DNA from: an uncultured Clostridium sp.
Lineage (GTDB): Bacteria > Bacillota > Clostridia > Christensenellales > Borkfalkiaceae
Length of the DNA stretch: 43,629 bases
Assembly: GCA_900555925.1 (NCBI GenBank)
Contig: USMU01000005.1
Span: forward strand, 1 to 43,629
Direction: 5' to 3'
Shown here: positions 8,865 to 16,243 of the stretch, in pieces
Layout: every line of letters begins with the position of its first letter
How positions within the stretch are numbered: the first letter of the stretch is position 1
Notes under the pieces: model-generated
Seen by the model: the letters and a program-made list of their open reading frames with translations, nothing else
Told to the model about the DNA's origin: nothing
Database searches by the model: none
Position numbers and translations under genes: made by a program

Positions 8865-8949
8865 GATTTTTACCTCCGAAACGGAATTTCTTCCGAATTT
8901 TATTTTGTGCCGCCTGCGGGAAGTTATGCCCCGAAAGCGTATCAACTAT

Positions 8950-8977
8950 ATTATAAGCACTTTCGGGATTTTGTCAA
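8950..8977 (-). promoter_or_regulatory. Sigma-A promoter of the rubredoxin gene
   Basis: On the minus strand TTGACA (8977-8972), 16-nt spacer, TATAAT (8955-8950). The leader of about 80 nt carries a short hairpin with a GAAA tetraloop. It is divergent from the queH promoter. Confidence 0.8.
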
Positions 8978-9026
8978 TAGTTTTTGGGAAAATTTTCCGA
9001 AAGAATTTTCGGAACGCGCTTTCCGT

Positions 9027-9056
9027 TTGACAAACAGCAAAGAGCGGGCGTATAAT
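9027..9056 (+). promoter_or_regulatory. Consensus promoter of queH that predicts a leaderless mRNA
   Basis: TTGACA (9027-9032), 18-nt spacer, TATAAT (9051-9056). The ATG begins at 9064, only 7 nt after the -10 box, so transcription should start at or within 1-2 nt of the start codon, leaving no room for a ribosome binding site. Confidence 0.8.
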
Positions 9057-9063
9057 TAAAGCC

Positions 9064-9693
9064 ATGAAAGTAAACTACGATAAAAAAATGAGTGAAATTC
9101 TCTCTTCCGTTCCGAAGGGAACGCCGCTTCTTTTGCATAGTTGCTGTGCGCCCTGTTCGTCAGCTTGTATCGAAGCACTCAAAGAATATTTTCGCCTCAC
9201 CGTTTTTTATTATAATCCGAATATCGACGAAGATAAAGAGTACGAAAAACGAAAAGCGGAACAAATTCGCTTTCTTCAAACCACGGGCTGGGCGGATTTT
9301 CTCGACTGCGAGTACGACAAAAACGCCTTTGAAGCGATTGCCGCCGGAATGGAATCGGAACCCGAACGAGGAAAGAGATGTTATCTCTGTTACGGACTCC
9401 GCCTCGACAGAACGGCGCGGGCGGCCGCAGAAAACGGATTTGAATGGTTTTGTACCACGCTCTCTTTAAGCCCGTATAAAAACGCCGATTGGCTCAACGA
9501 GCTCGGAAATATGGCGGCGGAAAAATACGGGGTGCGATTTTTGACTTCCGATTTCAAAAAGAAGGGGGGATATTATCGTTCGTTGGAGCTTTCCGAAGAA
9601 TACGGACTGTATCGGCAGAATTTTTGCGGCTGCCGGTTTTCCAAGTCCGAAGCGGAAAAAAGAAGAAAAGAGAAAATTTCCGACGAAGAATAA
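9064..9693 (+). CDS. queH: Epoxyqueuosine reductase QueH
   Basis: A 209-residue protein of the QueH (former DUF208) family, which reduces epoxyqueuosine to queuosine at the wobble position of GUN-anticodon tRNAs and replaces the unrelated cobalamin-dependent QueG. The cysteine sites are intact: HSCCAPCSS (C27, C28, C31), RCYLCYGLRL (C106, C109) and the C-terminal NFCGC (C188, C190). In QueH these bind an iron-sulfur cluster and an adjacent iron and form a redox-active pair. The first ATG is preferred because NYDKKMSEIL before the first Cys motif matches the family N terminus. No ribosome binding site precedes it. No other queuosine gene is in the window, so the pathway is encoded or supplied elsewhere. 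Confidence 0.92.
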   Translation: MKVNYDKKMSEILSSVPKGTPLLLHSCCAPCSSACIEALKEYFRLTVFYYNPNIDEDKEYEKRKAEQIRFLQTTGWADFLDCEYDKNAFEAIAAGMESEPERGKRCYLCYGLRLDRTARAAAENGFEWFCTTLSLSPYKNADWLNELGNMAAEKYGVRFLTSDFKKKGGYYRSLELSEEYGLYRQNFCGCRFSKSEAEKRRKEKISDEE

Positions 9694-10151
9694 AAAAGAC
9701 GGCGGAAACGGGAAGTCGGAAAAAACAGGGTTTTTTATATGCCCCGCGGTTCATCTGACAAAATACGACAGTCGAAAAAGGTCGGTTTGAGCCGCGTGCG
9801 GGAAAGGGCATATGCGGGGAATCCGCAAACGGGCAAAACTTCCCTTTTTTCGTCAAAAAAGGAGGTTCTGAGAAAAGTCCTTACCGCACGTCGAAAAAAT
9901 AAGTTTTTTCCAAGCTCCTTTATCGTTTTTTGAAAACGGACTTGCGTTTGAAATCCTTTCGCCGACAAAACGACAATCCGAAGAAAAATATTTTTACGGA
10001 GTCTGCGGGACAGGCATACGGTTCCCGCAAAAAATGCCGCCCCGACAAAAAAGTCGGGGCGGCGATTAAATTCCGCGCGAAAAGCGCCGAAACGGTTTAC
10101 GAAAGATGCGAAGGACAGTCCGTAAACGCGGAAATAAGCGGTAAATTATAA
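9694..10151. other. Intergenic region after queH
   Basis: 458 nt between convergent genes. The short open frames here lack ribosome binding sites and recognisable sequence. It holds the minus-strand terminator at 10036-10063 and a 14-nt motif GCATATGCGGGGAA (9808-9821) that recurs at 11576-11589. Nothing else is recognised. Confidence 0.5.
10036..10063 (-). terminator. Intrinsic terminator of the yfcE operon
   Basis: A perfect 11-bp GC-rich stem (10036-10046 with 10053-10063) around six A. On the minus strand it is followed by A then six T, about 90 nt after the yfcE stop. Confidence 0.8.
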
Positions 10152-10703
10152 TTACAGTTTACAGCGATCGAAGATTCTTCCGCCGAGTTCCTTCCAGACG
10201 ATTTCTCCCCCTTCCAGAACGACATAGGAATGAGGGGTATTTTCTTTGGGCAGGGATACGGAACCGCAGTTTGCGTACAGGATTCCGCCTTCGATTTCCC
10301 GATGGCAGGGGATATGGGTATGCCCGTTAAAGAGAATATCGCCCGCGGAGAGAGGCGGGGGATTCTGTTCCCCGAAAAGATGTCCGTGCGTGGCGAAAAT
10401 CGTGCGGCCCGCCGAAAAAAGCAGCGCGTAATCGGCCATAACGGGAAATTCGAGAACCATTTGGTCTACTTCGCTGTCGCAGTTGCCGCGGACGCAGAGG
10501 AGCTTTTTTTTCAGGGGGTTGAGCATCGCAAATACTTCTTTGGGAGCATAACCTTCGGGCAGTTCGTTTCTCGGACCGTGATAGAGGATGTCTCCGAGAA
10601 GAAAAATTTTGGCGGGGTTTTCCCGCTCGATTGCCCCCAGCAATTTTTCACACCAGTGCGCCGAGCCGTGAATATCCGACGCGATCACAATTTTTTCAGA
10701 CAT
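10152..10703 (-). CDS. yfcE: YfcE/MJ0936-type metallophosphodiesterase
   Basis: A 183-residue calcineurin-like phosphoesterase, the length of E. coli YfcE. The dinuclear metal site is complete: SDIHGS (D10, H12), GDILYHGPRN, RGNCD, ATHGH and NGHTH. YfcE hydrolyses phosphodiesters such as bis-pNPP in vitro; its physiological substrate is unknown. A longer in-frame extension to 10892 overlaps the HAD gene and is rejected, because AAAGGAG stands 8-10 nt before the ATG at 10703 and the metal motif begins 10 residues later, as in the family. The start lies 2 nt after the HAD stop, so the two are translationally close and form an operon. Confidence 0.9.
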   Translation of the reverse strand: MSEKIVIASDIHGSAHWCEKLLGAIERENPAKIFLLGDILYHGPRNELPEGYAPKEVFAMLNPLKKKLLCVRGNCDSEVDQMVLEFPVMADYALLFSAGRTIFATHGHLFGEQNPPPLSAGDILFNGHTHIPCHREIEGGILYANCGSVSLPKENTPHSYVVLEGGEIVWKELGGRIFDRCKL

Positions 10704-10705
10704 TT

Positions 10706-11512
10706 TTATTTCTCCTTTTCCCGCTCTTTTAAGAGCGCGGCAATCGTTTTCAATACGCCGTGTTCGGCATTGGATGGCACCGTCGCGGCGGAAATCTCCT
10801 TGACGGGCGGATAGGCGTTTTCGACGGCTCTGGAATGCGTGCAGGCCTTCAACATTCCGACGTCGTTCATGTGATCCCCGAAGGCCATGCACTCGTCGGG
10901 AGAAAGGCGGAGCCGCCTTTGAATTTCCTTGATCGCGGTTCCCTTATCCGCCGTGGCGGAGGAAATGTCGCACCAATGCTCGCCCGATAAAATGATATTC
11001 AGTCCGCAAAGATGGGGCGGCAGGATTTTCATTCCCTGTTCCCGCGCCGAAAGCGTATTATACACGGAAATTTTACAGACGGGTTCCCGATCGATGACCT
11101 CGTCGAGATTGTCTACTTCCAGACAGTTGGAGTAGGGTTCCCGCGCGCGGGTGCGGAACGGCTCGTCTGTATCTTCTATGTATGCGTTGTCCGCGCCGCA
11201 GAGAATGGGATAGAGCCCTTCGGTCCGCCTGACGGCGTCCAATGTTCCCTTGATGAGCGATACGGGTATGGGGTCGAGGTATAAAGTTTCCTCTCCGCGG
11301 CGCACCAAAGCGCCGTTTTCGCAAATAAACAACAGCTTCTCCCATACGGGAAAAAAGAGCTTTTTGAGATTTGCGTACTGTCTCCCGCTTGCGGGGGCGA
11401 AAAGAATGCCGCACTCCGAAAGGCGCGCGACCAAGGGGAAAATTTCTGAGGGAAGGGCGCCTTCTCCGTCGAGAAGCGTTCCGTCCAAATCGGTGGCGAT
11501 AAATTTAATCAT
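10706..11512 (-). CDS. Cof-type HAD phosphatase
   Basis: A 268-residue HAD-superfamily hydrolase of the Cof/YbiV subfamily (C2B cap). Motif I DLDGTLLDG (D8 nucleophile, D10) is at the N terminus, motif II is ASGRQ, motif III is the lysine in ATADKGTAI and motif IV is FGDHMND. Such enzymes dephosphorylate sugar phosphates, FMN or pyridoxal phosphate with broad specificity, so the substrate cannot be given. The N terminus fits the family exactly, yet no ribosome binding site precedes the ATG; instead an extended -10 sequence lies 5 nt upstream. It is the first gene of a two-gene operon with yfcE. Confidence 0.9.
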   Translation of the reverse strand: MIKFIATDLDGTLLDGEGALPSEIFPLVARLSECGILFAPASGRQYANLKKLFFPVWEKLLFICENGALVRRGEETLYLDPIPVSLIKGTLDAVRRTEGLYPILCGADNAYIEDTDEPFRTRAREPYSNCLEVDNLDEVIDREPVCKISVYNTLSAREQGMKILPPHLCGLNIILSGEHWCDISSATADKGTAIKEIQRRLRLSPDECMAFGDHMNDVGMLKACTHSRAVENAYPPVKEISAATVPSNAEHGVLKTIAALLKEREKEK

Positions 11513-11517
11513 ACAAA

Positions 11518-11526
11518 ATTATTACA
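11518..11526 (-). promoter_or_regulatory. Candidate extended -10 promoter of the HAD-yfcE operon
   Basis: On the minus strand TGT followed by AATAAT (11526-11518; five of six match TATAAT) ends 5 nt before the ATG. No good -35 box was found. If used, the mRNA would be leaderless. Confidence 0.4.
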
Positions 11527-11603
11527 GGGGAATCGTTTTTTCGCTTGCGGGGGAGAGGAATGTTGCCGCTTTCCCGCATATGCGGGGAAGCACACACGCC
11601 GCC

Positions 11604-11678
11604 GTGGAATATATTGCCGCGAGATACGCCGTTGCAAAATACGCCGTCGTGGAATGTATTACCGCGAGATACGCCGTT
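11604..11678. repeat. Imperfect tandem repeat, 45-nt period
   Basis: Two 30-nt segments (11604-11633 and 11649-11678) agree at 28 of 30 positions and are spaced 45 nt apart. Each contains an ATACGCCGT submotif that also occurs between them. They lie in the 246-nt gap between the dehydrogenase-like stop and the HAD start. Only two units are present. Confidence 0.7.
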
Positions 11679-11758
11679 ACGGAATAACCGCCTGAGATTA
11701 AGGCGCGCGGGAATGCGAAAGACCTCGCCGCGGCACAATGCGGGATAAAATCAAAAAA

Positions 11759-12757
11759 TCAGAAAATAAACTTGACGATATCTAGCTGTTCGGGGAGGGC
11801 GGCTCCCTCTGCGGCGAGCGCCGCATATTTTTTCAAGAGTTCGGGGAGCTGTTCCTCGGCAAAACTGCCGTAAGCAAATTCGGAAAAATTGACGGCCTTA
11901 TTTGCGAGAATGTTGATGGCGGTGCTGACAAATTCCCGACTTTCGGTAATTCCTTTTACGGTCACGTTGTTTTTCAGGGCGTTTTCCAGATTGACGACGA
12001 GGCTCTTTCCCGTCATCGCGCAATACGCCACATACGCTTCCCGCGCCACGAGGGAAAAGACGGTGGAAGGTTCGCTCTTGTTGGAAAAGGCGAGGTATAC
12101 CGCCGCGTCGGCGAGCTTTCCGCCCGTCACTTGGAGAATATGCTCCTTTAAGGTTTCGTCGTTGGGATAAGTATAATAGATTCCGCTCTTTTTCGCGCGG
12201 TTGAGTCGTTCGGCGTTATTGTCCGCCAAGATGGGCACCGCGCGGTGATAGATGAGGATCTGACAGAGAATATTGCCGTACAGTCCGCCGCCCACGACGA
12301 GGACGTGCTGACCTATGGAAACGTGCATTTGTTCCACGACGTGTTCCGCGGTCGCTACCGCGTCGATTAAAAAAGCCGCTTCGTCCGAGACGGAGGCGGG
12401 AAGGACATAGGCCTCGTCCGCACCCGCGAGCACGAAATCGCGGTAAAAGCCGTTCATGCTCTCGCCCGCGATTTTTAAGCCGTCGGGAGCGCACTCGTCC
12501 TCCATGGCGCCTGCGAGATAGACTCTGTCGCCCTTTTTCATATAGGAATCTTCCGTCGCTTCCGTCACCTGCCCGATGGCATATCTGCCGGGAACGACGG
12601 GATATTTTACCTTCGTGGCGCCCGAATAAACCGCCACGTCCGCTTCGGAGAGGAGAGCTTTCGTGACCTTGACTTTCACTTTTCCCGAGGAGAGCTCGAG
12701 GTCGGGTGCTTCGGCGCGCTGTAAATTATTGGGGGAATTGAGTTGCCAAACTTTCAT
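11759..12757 (-). CDS. Zinc-less MDR (alcohol dehydrogenase-like) protein
   Basis: A 332-residue protein of the medium-chain dehydrogenase/reductase superfamily. The N-terminal GroES-like domain and the C-terminal Rossmann domain (VLVVGGGLYGNILC, then an acidic residue in ILADNN) are both present, so NAD(P) binding is plausible. The usual catalytic zinc ligands are not visible: the GxCGTD position reads LLSEAD and the GHE motif reads GRYA. The four-cysteine structural zinc lobe is absent too. It may be a zinc-independent oxidoreductase or a non-catalytic relative; many such proteins sit in sugar and polyol pathways. An in-frame extension to 12880 is rejected because the fold begins at MKVWQL and the promoter start lies inside the extension. 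Confidence 0.75.
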   Translation of the reverse strand: MKVWQLNSPNNLQRAEAPDLELSSGKVKVKVTKALLSEADVAVYSGATKVKYPVVPGRYAIGQVTEATEDSYMKKGDRVYLAGAMEDECAPDGLKIAGESMNGFYRDFVLAGADEAYVLPASVSDEAAFLIDAVATAEHVVEQMHVSIGQHVLVVGGGLYGNILCQILIYHRAVPILADNNAERLNRAKKSGIYYTYPNDETLKEHILQVTGGKLADAAVYLAFSNKSEPSTVFSLVAREAYVAYCAMTGKSLVVNLENALKNNVTVKGITESREFVSTAINILANKAVNFSEFAYGSFAEEQLPELLKKYAALAAEGAALPEQLDIVKFIF

Positions 12758-12851
12758 TTCGATGCCTGTAATCCTTAAAATTCGATGGGGCGGTCCCGGT
12801 CGGGCTGCCCTTAAAAAGGAGAAAGAGCATTTGTTTTCTCCGCTTGAAATC

Positions 12852-12880
12852 AGTATAACGCATTTGAAGGATTTTTGCAA
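12852..12880 (-). promoter_or_regulatory. Sigma-A promoter of the MDR-like gene
   Basis: On the minus strand TTGCAA (12880-12875), 17-nt spacer, TATACT (12857-12852). The predicted leader is about 85-90 nt long. Confidence 0.65.
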
Positions 12881-12909
12881 CTATTTTTTGCAAATTCACT
12901 CAAAAACAG

Positions 12910-12938
12910 TTGACGGGCAAAAAAAAAAGCGCTATAAT
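12910..12938 (+). promoter_or_regulatory. Sigma-A promoter of rpmE
   Basis: TTGACG (12910-12915), 17-nt A-rich spacer, TATAAT (12933-12938). The leader of about 40 nt carries GAGGTGAT just before the ATG. It is divergent from the MDR promoter 30 nt away. Confidence 0.85.
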
Positions 12939-12984
12939 GGGTAAGCATCTGAATGGAAAGCACACAAACAGCGAGGTGATAAAA

Positions 12985-13188
12985 ATGAAACCCGATATAC
13001 ATCCCAAATATCACGAAGTAACGGTAGTTTGTGCCTGCGGCGCTACGTTCAAGACGGGAACCACGAAAGACGGGGACGTCATGAAGGTGGATATTTGCAG
13101 CAACTGCCATCCTTTCTTCACGGGCAAGCAGAAGCTGGTGGATACCGGCGGACGTATCGATAAGTTCAAGAAAAGATACGGAATGTAA
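12985..13188 (+). CDS. rpmE: Ribosomal protein bL31, zinc-binding form
   Basis: A 67-residue L31 of the large ribosomal subunit, at the intersubunit bridge. It is the zinc-containing (C+) type: C16, C18, C38 and C41 (VCACGA and ICSNCHPF) coordinate zinc. The start MKPDIHPKY is canonical and follows GAGGTGAT at 5-nt spacing; an in-frame upstream extension to 12910 overlaps the promoter and is rejected. As in many Bacillota it precedes the DUF1385, prmC and prfA functions. A terminator follows, so it forms its own transcription unit. Zinc-form L31 often acts as a zinc reserve replaced by a C- paralogue under starvation; no paralogue is in the window. Confidence 0.97.
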   Translation: MKPDIHPKYHEVTVVCACGATFKTGTTKDGDVMKVDICSNCHPFFTGKQKLVDTGGRIDKFKKRYGM

Positions 13189-13203
13189 GGAAGAAACGAA
13201 ACG

Positions 13204-13242
13204 GGCTTTAAGGTGTCTTTTCATCTTAAAGCCTTATTTTTT
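13204..13242 (+). terminator. Intrinsic terminator of rpmE
   Basis: A 12-bp stem with one G-T wobble (from about 13204 to 13233) around TCTTTT, followed by TTATTTTTT. Confidence 0.85.
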
Positions 13243-13275
13243 GTGGAAAAACGATTTGCCGCGGCACTTGCGGAA

Positions 13276-13281
13276 TATAAT
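13276..13281 (+). promoter_or_regulatory. -10 box directly before the DUF1385-PrmC fusion gene
   Basis: A perfect TATAAT ends 8 nt before the ATG at 13290. The -35 region is poor (GATTTG at 17-nt spacing). It lies downstream of the rpmE terminator, so the gene needs its own promoter; the mRNA would start at or within about 2 nt of the ATG. Confidence 0.55.
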
Positions 13282-13289
13282 ATAGGCGT

Positions 13290-15119
13290 ATGAAAAAATC
13301 AGATACCGAGAAAAAAAACTGTACGTATATCGGCGGTCAGGCGGTTATGGAGGGCGTGATGATGCGGGGAAAACTCGCCATGGCCACTGCCGTCAGAGAC
13401 CCCGAGGGAAATATTCAGGTGGAGGCGGAACGCATTACTCCGCCCGAAAAAAAGAGCCGTTTTTCCCGCCTGCCCTTCATTCGGGGCATTTTTAATTTCG
13501 TTTCCTCTCTCGTCGTCGGAAACCGCGTTTTGATGCGCAGCGCCGAGGTCGCGGAAGGAGACACGGAACAGCCTTCAAAAGCCGAAAAATGGCTGGCGGA
13601 AAAACATAAAATCAACGTCAATTCCCTCTTGAACGGTCTGGCCACCGTTCTCGGAATTGCGCTCGCCATCGTCATTTTCGTCATGCTTCCGCAGTATCTG
13701 ACGGGGCTCACGCCTTTCAAGACCACGGGGTTGGAAGGACTTTGGTTCAACCTCATCGAAGGGGGAATCCGCATCGCCGTATTTATTTTGTATATTCTGG
13801 GGATTTCTCTTTTCCCGTCCCTTCGCCGCGTGTTTATGTACCACGGCGCCGAACATAAGACCATCACCTGTTTCGAGCGGGGACTCCCCCTGACGGTGGA
13901 GAACGTGCGCGGCTGTTCCCGCGTACATGACCGCTGCGGCACGACCTTTCTCTTTCTCGTCATGGTGGTGAGTATCCTCGTGTTTTCCCTCGCCAATACG
14001 GTCGTGGGCGCGTTCATCTATACGGGGCATAAGACGCTGGATTTCTTTATCCGCTTGATTTTTAAGCTGCTGCTTCTTCCCGTCGTCGCGGGTGTTTCCT
14101 ATGAAATATTGCGCGCGCTCGCAAAGACGCAGAATAAATTTTTCCTCGTGTTCAAAGCGCCGGGGCTTCTTTTGCAGCGCATTACGACGCGGGATCCGGA
14201 CGACGGCATGCTGGAATGTGCGATCGCCGCCTTTGAAAAGGTCCTGAAAATGGACGCCGACCCGACGATTCCCGAAACGGTATTCGCGACGGCGTGCAAG
14301 ATGACGGAGCTCCTTTCCAATACGAAAAAACGTTTCAAAGATAACGGAATAGAGGAGGAAGAGGCCGAGTGGATCTTCTCCATTCTCCTGAATATTCCCA
14401 AGAGCGCGGTGAGCGGCGAGGAACATATTCTCAGAATCGCGCAGGTCAAGGAAATTCTCAAAGTCGCGGACGAACGACTCACGGGCCGACCGCTTTGGTA
14501 TATCATCGGGGATACGGACTTTTACGGCTATAAAATAAAAGTGGACGAAAGGGTGCTCATCCCCCGCCCCGAAACGGAGGAGCTCGCCCAGCAGGTAATT
14601 TCCTCAGCGGAGGAAGGGGACAGTATTCTCGACCTCTGTACGGGCAGCGGCGCGATCGCGATTGCCGTATATAAAGAGCTGGAAAAAAATCGCCGCAAAG
14701 TGAGCGTGACGGCTTCGGATATTAGTGCGGAGGCGTTGGAGCTCGCCAAAGAGAACGCTTTGGAGAACAATGCGGACATCGCTTTCGTGCAGTCCGACCT
14801 GTTTTCGCGGATTCGCGGGAGATACGACATCATCGTGAGCAATCCGCCCTATATTCCCACGAAGGAGATAGAGAGTTTACAGCGCGAGGTGCGGGATTTC
14901 GAGCCGCGCGGAGCTCTGGACGGAGGCGAGGACGGACTCGATTTCTATCGCCGCATCGCGGAGAACGCGACGAAATATCTCTCCCGCGGCGGTATGCTCA
15001 TCATGGAAGTGGGGTTGGGCGAAGCGGAGGAGGTCGTCAAGCTGTTCAAGTACTGCGATTACGCGATGATTCTCAAAGATTTGCAGGGCGTGGACAGATT
15101 TGTGAAAATCGTCGTCTGA
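13290..15119 (+). CDS. prmC: DUF1385 (YqhQ-like) membrane domain fused to release-factor glutamine methyltransferase PrmC
   Basis: A 609-residue fusion of two proteins usually encoded side by side. Residues 1-~320 are a DUF1385/YqhQ domain: YIGGQAVMEGVMMRG (13-27), several membrane helices (about 115-135, 160-178, 220-245, 255-275) and the conserved YHGAEHKTITCFE (184-196). Residues ~335-609 are a complete PrmC: a helical N-terminal domain, IPRPETEEL, the SAM motif DLCTGSG (448-454) and the catalytic NPPY (518-521). PrmC methylates the glutamine of the GGQ motif in RF1 and RF2. Fusion would hold PrmC at the membrane. The frame is closed upstream by a TAA at 13278-13280, fixing the start; no ribosome binding site precedes it. 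prfA, its substrate gene, follows 32 nt later. Confidence 0.93.
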   Translation: MKKSDTEKKNCTYIGGQAVMEGVMMRGKLAMATAVRDPEGNIQVEAERITPPEKKSRFSRLPFIRGIFNFVSSLVVGNRVLMRSAEVAEGDTEQPSKAEKWLAEKHKINVNSLLNGLATVLGIALAIVIFVMLPQYLTGLTPFKTTGLEGLWFNLIEGGIRIAVFILYILGISLFPSLRRVFMYHGAEHKTITCFERGLPLTVENVRGCSRVHDRCGTTFLFLVMVVSILVFSLANTVVGAFIYTGHKTLDFFIRLIFKLLLLPVVAGVSYEILRALAKTQNKFFLVFKAPGLLLQRITTRDPDDGMLECAIAAFEKVLKMDADPTIPETVFATACKMTELLSNTKKRFKDNGIEEEEAEWIFSILLNIPKSAVSGEEHILRIAQVKEILKVADERLTGRPLWYIIGDTDFYGYKIKVDERVLIPRPETEELAQQVISSAEEGDSILDLCTGSGAIAIAVYKELEKNRRKVSVTASDISAEALELAKENALENNADIAFVQSDLFSRIRGRYDIIVSNPPYIPTKEIESLQREVRDFEPRGALDGGEDGLDFYRRIAENATKYLSRGGMLIMEVGLGEAEEVVKLFKYCDYAMILKDLQGVDRFVKIVV

Positions 15120-15151
15120 TAAAAAACAAAGAAACGGCGGGATAAAAGGGT

Positions 15152-16228
15152 ATGTTCAAGAAACTCGACGATATTTTGAAAAGATATGAATTTTTGTCCG
15201 CGCAGCTCTCCGATGCGAACGTCATTTCGGACATGGGCGCTTTTGCGAAAATTTCCAAGGAACGCGCGGATATTCAGGAGACAGCGGAAAAATATATCGA
15301 ATATCTCGCGTGCGAAAGAGAGATGAAAGAAGCGTTCGCGGGCGCGGAGGAAGAATCCGACCCCGAAATGCGCAAGCTGTTTTCCGATGAAGCCTATGTC
15401 TGTAAAGAAAGGCTTTCGGGAATCAAAGAGGAGCTCAAAATATTGCTTCTTCCCAAGGACAAAAACGACGAGCGGAGCTGTATTCTCGAAATCCGCGCGG
15501 GTGCGGGAGGGGAGGAGGCGGCGCTGTTCGCCGCGGAGCTTTGCCGCATGTATCAGAATTATTGTGCCGCGCACAGGCTCCGCGTGGAGGCGGCGGACGT
15601 AAATTCCACGGAATTGGGCGGCGTCAAGGAGGCCGTATACAACGTTTCGGGAAAAGGGGCGTATAAGCTCCTCAAATACGAGAGCGGCGTTCACCGCGTC
15701 CAGCGGGTTCCGGAGACGGAGACGCAGGGGCGGATTCATACCTCTACCGCGACGGTGGCGGTGCTCCCCGAAGCGGAGGACGTGGAGGTGGAAATCAACG
15801 ACAAGGATATTCGGATCGATATTTTCCATTCGGGCGGCGCGGGCGGCCAGAACGTCAATAAGGTGGCGTCGGCGGTCCGAATCACGCATTTCCCCACGGG
15901 AATCGTCGTCACCTGTCAGGACGAGCGTTCTCAACTGAAAAATAAGGAGAGGGCGTTCAAAGTCCTGCGTTCGAGACTGTACGACTACTATAACGGCCGA
16001 AGCGAAAGAGAACGGACGGAAAACCGCCGCAGTCTCGTGGGAACGGGGGACAGGAGCGAGCGTATCCGCACTTATAATTTCCCGCAGAGCCGCGTCACCG
16101 ATCATCGGATAGGACTCAGCCAATACAATCTCGATTCGTTTATCATGGGGGACATCGATTCTATGGTAGAAGCTCTGGCTTTGGCGGACAGAGAGGCGAT
16201 GCTCGCGAGCGAAAACAGCGCGGAATAA
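15152..16228 (+). CDS. prfA: Peptide chain release factor 1
   Basis: A 358-residue RF1 of normal length. It recognises UAA and UAG and triggers peptide release. Codon recognition is assigned to RF1 rather than RF2 by the P-x-T tripeptide, here PET at 187-189 within HRVQRVPETETQGRIHTS. The catalytic GGQ is at 231-233 in SGGAGGQNVNK; its glutamine is the PrmC target encoded just upstream. The N-terminal helical domain (1-~100) starts with FKKLDDILKRY as in the family. It probably shares a transcript with the fusion gene. The stop codon lies inside the loop of the terminator hairpin. Confidence 0.97.
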   Translation: MFKKLDDILKRYEFLSAQLSDANVISDMGAFAKISKERADIQETAEKYIEYLACEREMKEAFAGAEEESDPEMRKLFSDEAYVCKERLSGIKEELKILLLPKDKNDERSCILEIRAGAGGEEAALFAAELCRMYQNYCAAHRLRVEAADVNSTELGGVKEAVYNVSGKGAYKLLKYESGVHRVQRVPETETQGRIHTSTATVAVLPEAEDVEVEINDKDIRIDIFHSGGAGGQNVNKVASAVRITHFPTGIVVTCQDERSQLKNKERAFKVLRSRLYDYYNGRSERERTENRRSLVGTGDRSERIRTYNFPQSRVTDHRIGLSQYNLDSFIMGDIDSMVEALALADREAMLASENSAE

Positions 16229-16243
16229 ACTCCGCGTTTTTTT
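16219..16243 (+). terminator. Intrinsic terminator overlapping the prfA stop codon
   Basis: CGCGGA (16219-16224) pairs with TCCGCG (16231-16236), followed by seven T. The loop ATAAAC contains the TAA stop at 16226-16228, so a terminating ribosome would cover the hairpin. Confidence 0.75.

Noticed and set aside
8706..8945. Longer rubredoxin start at 8945
   Set aside because: The 27 extra residues are absent from the family, and GGAGGT precedes the ATG at 8864.
9739..10151. Two small plus-strand frames after queH
   Set aside because: No ribosome binding sites, no promoter and no protein-like conservation; the second overlaps a clear terminator hairpin.
11604..11678. Possible CRISPR array
   Set aside because: Only two repeat units with a 15-nt gap, no variable spacers of normal length and no cas genes.
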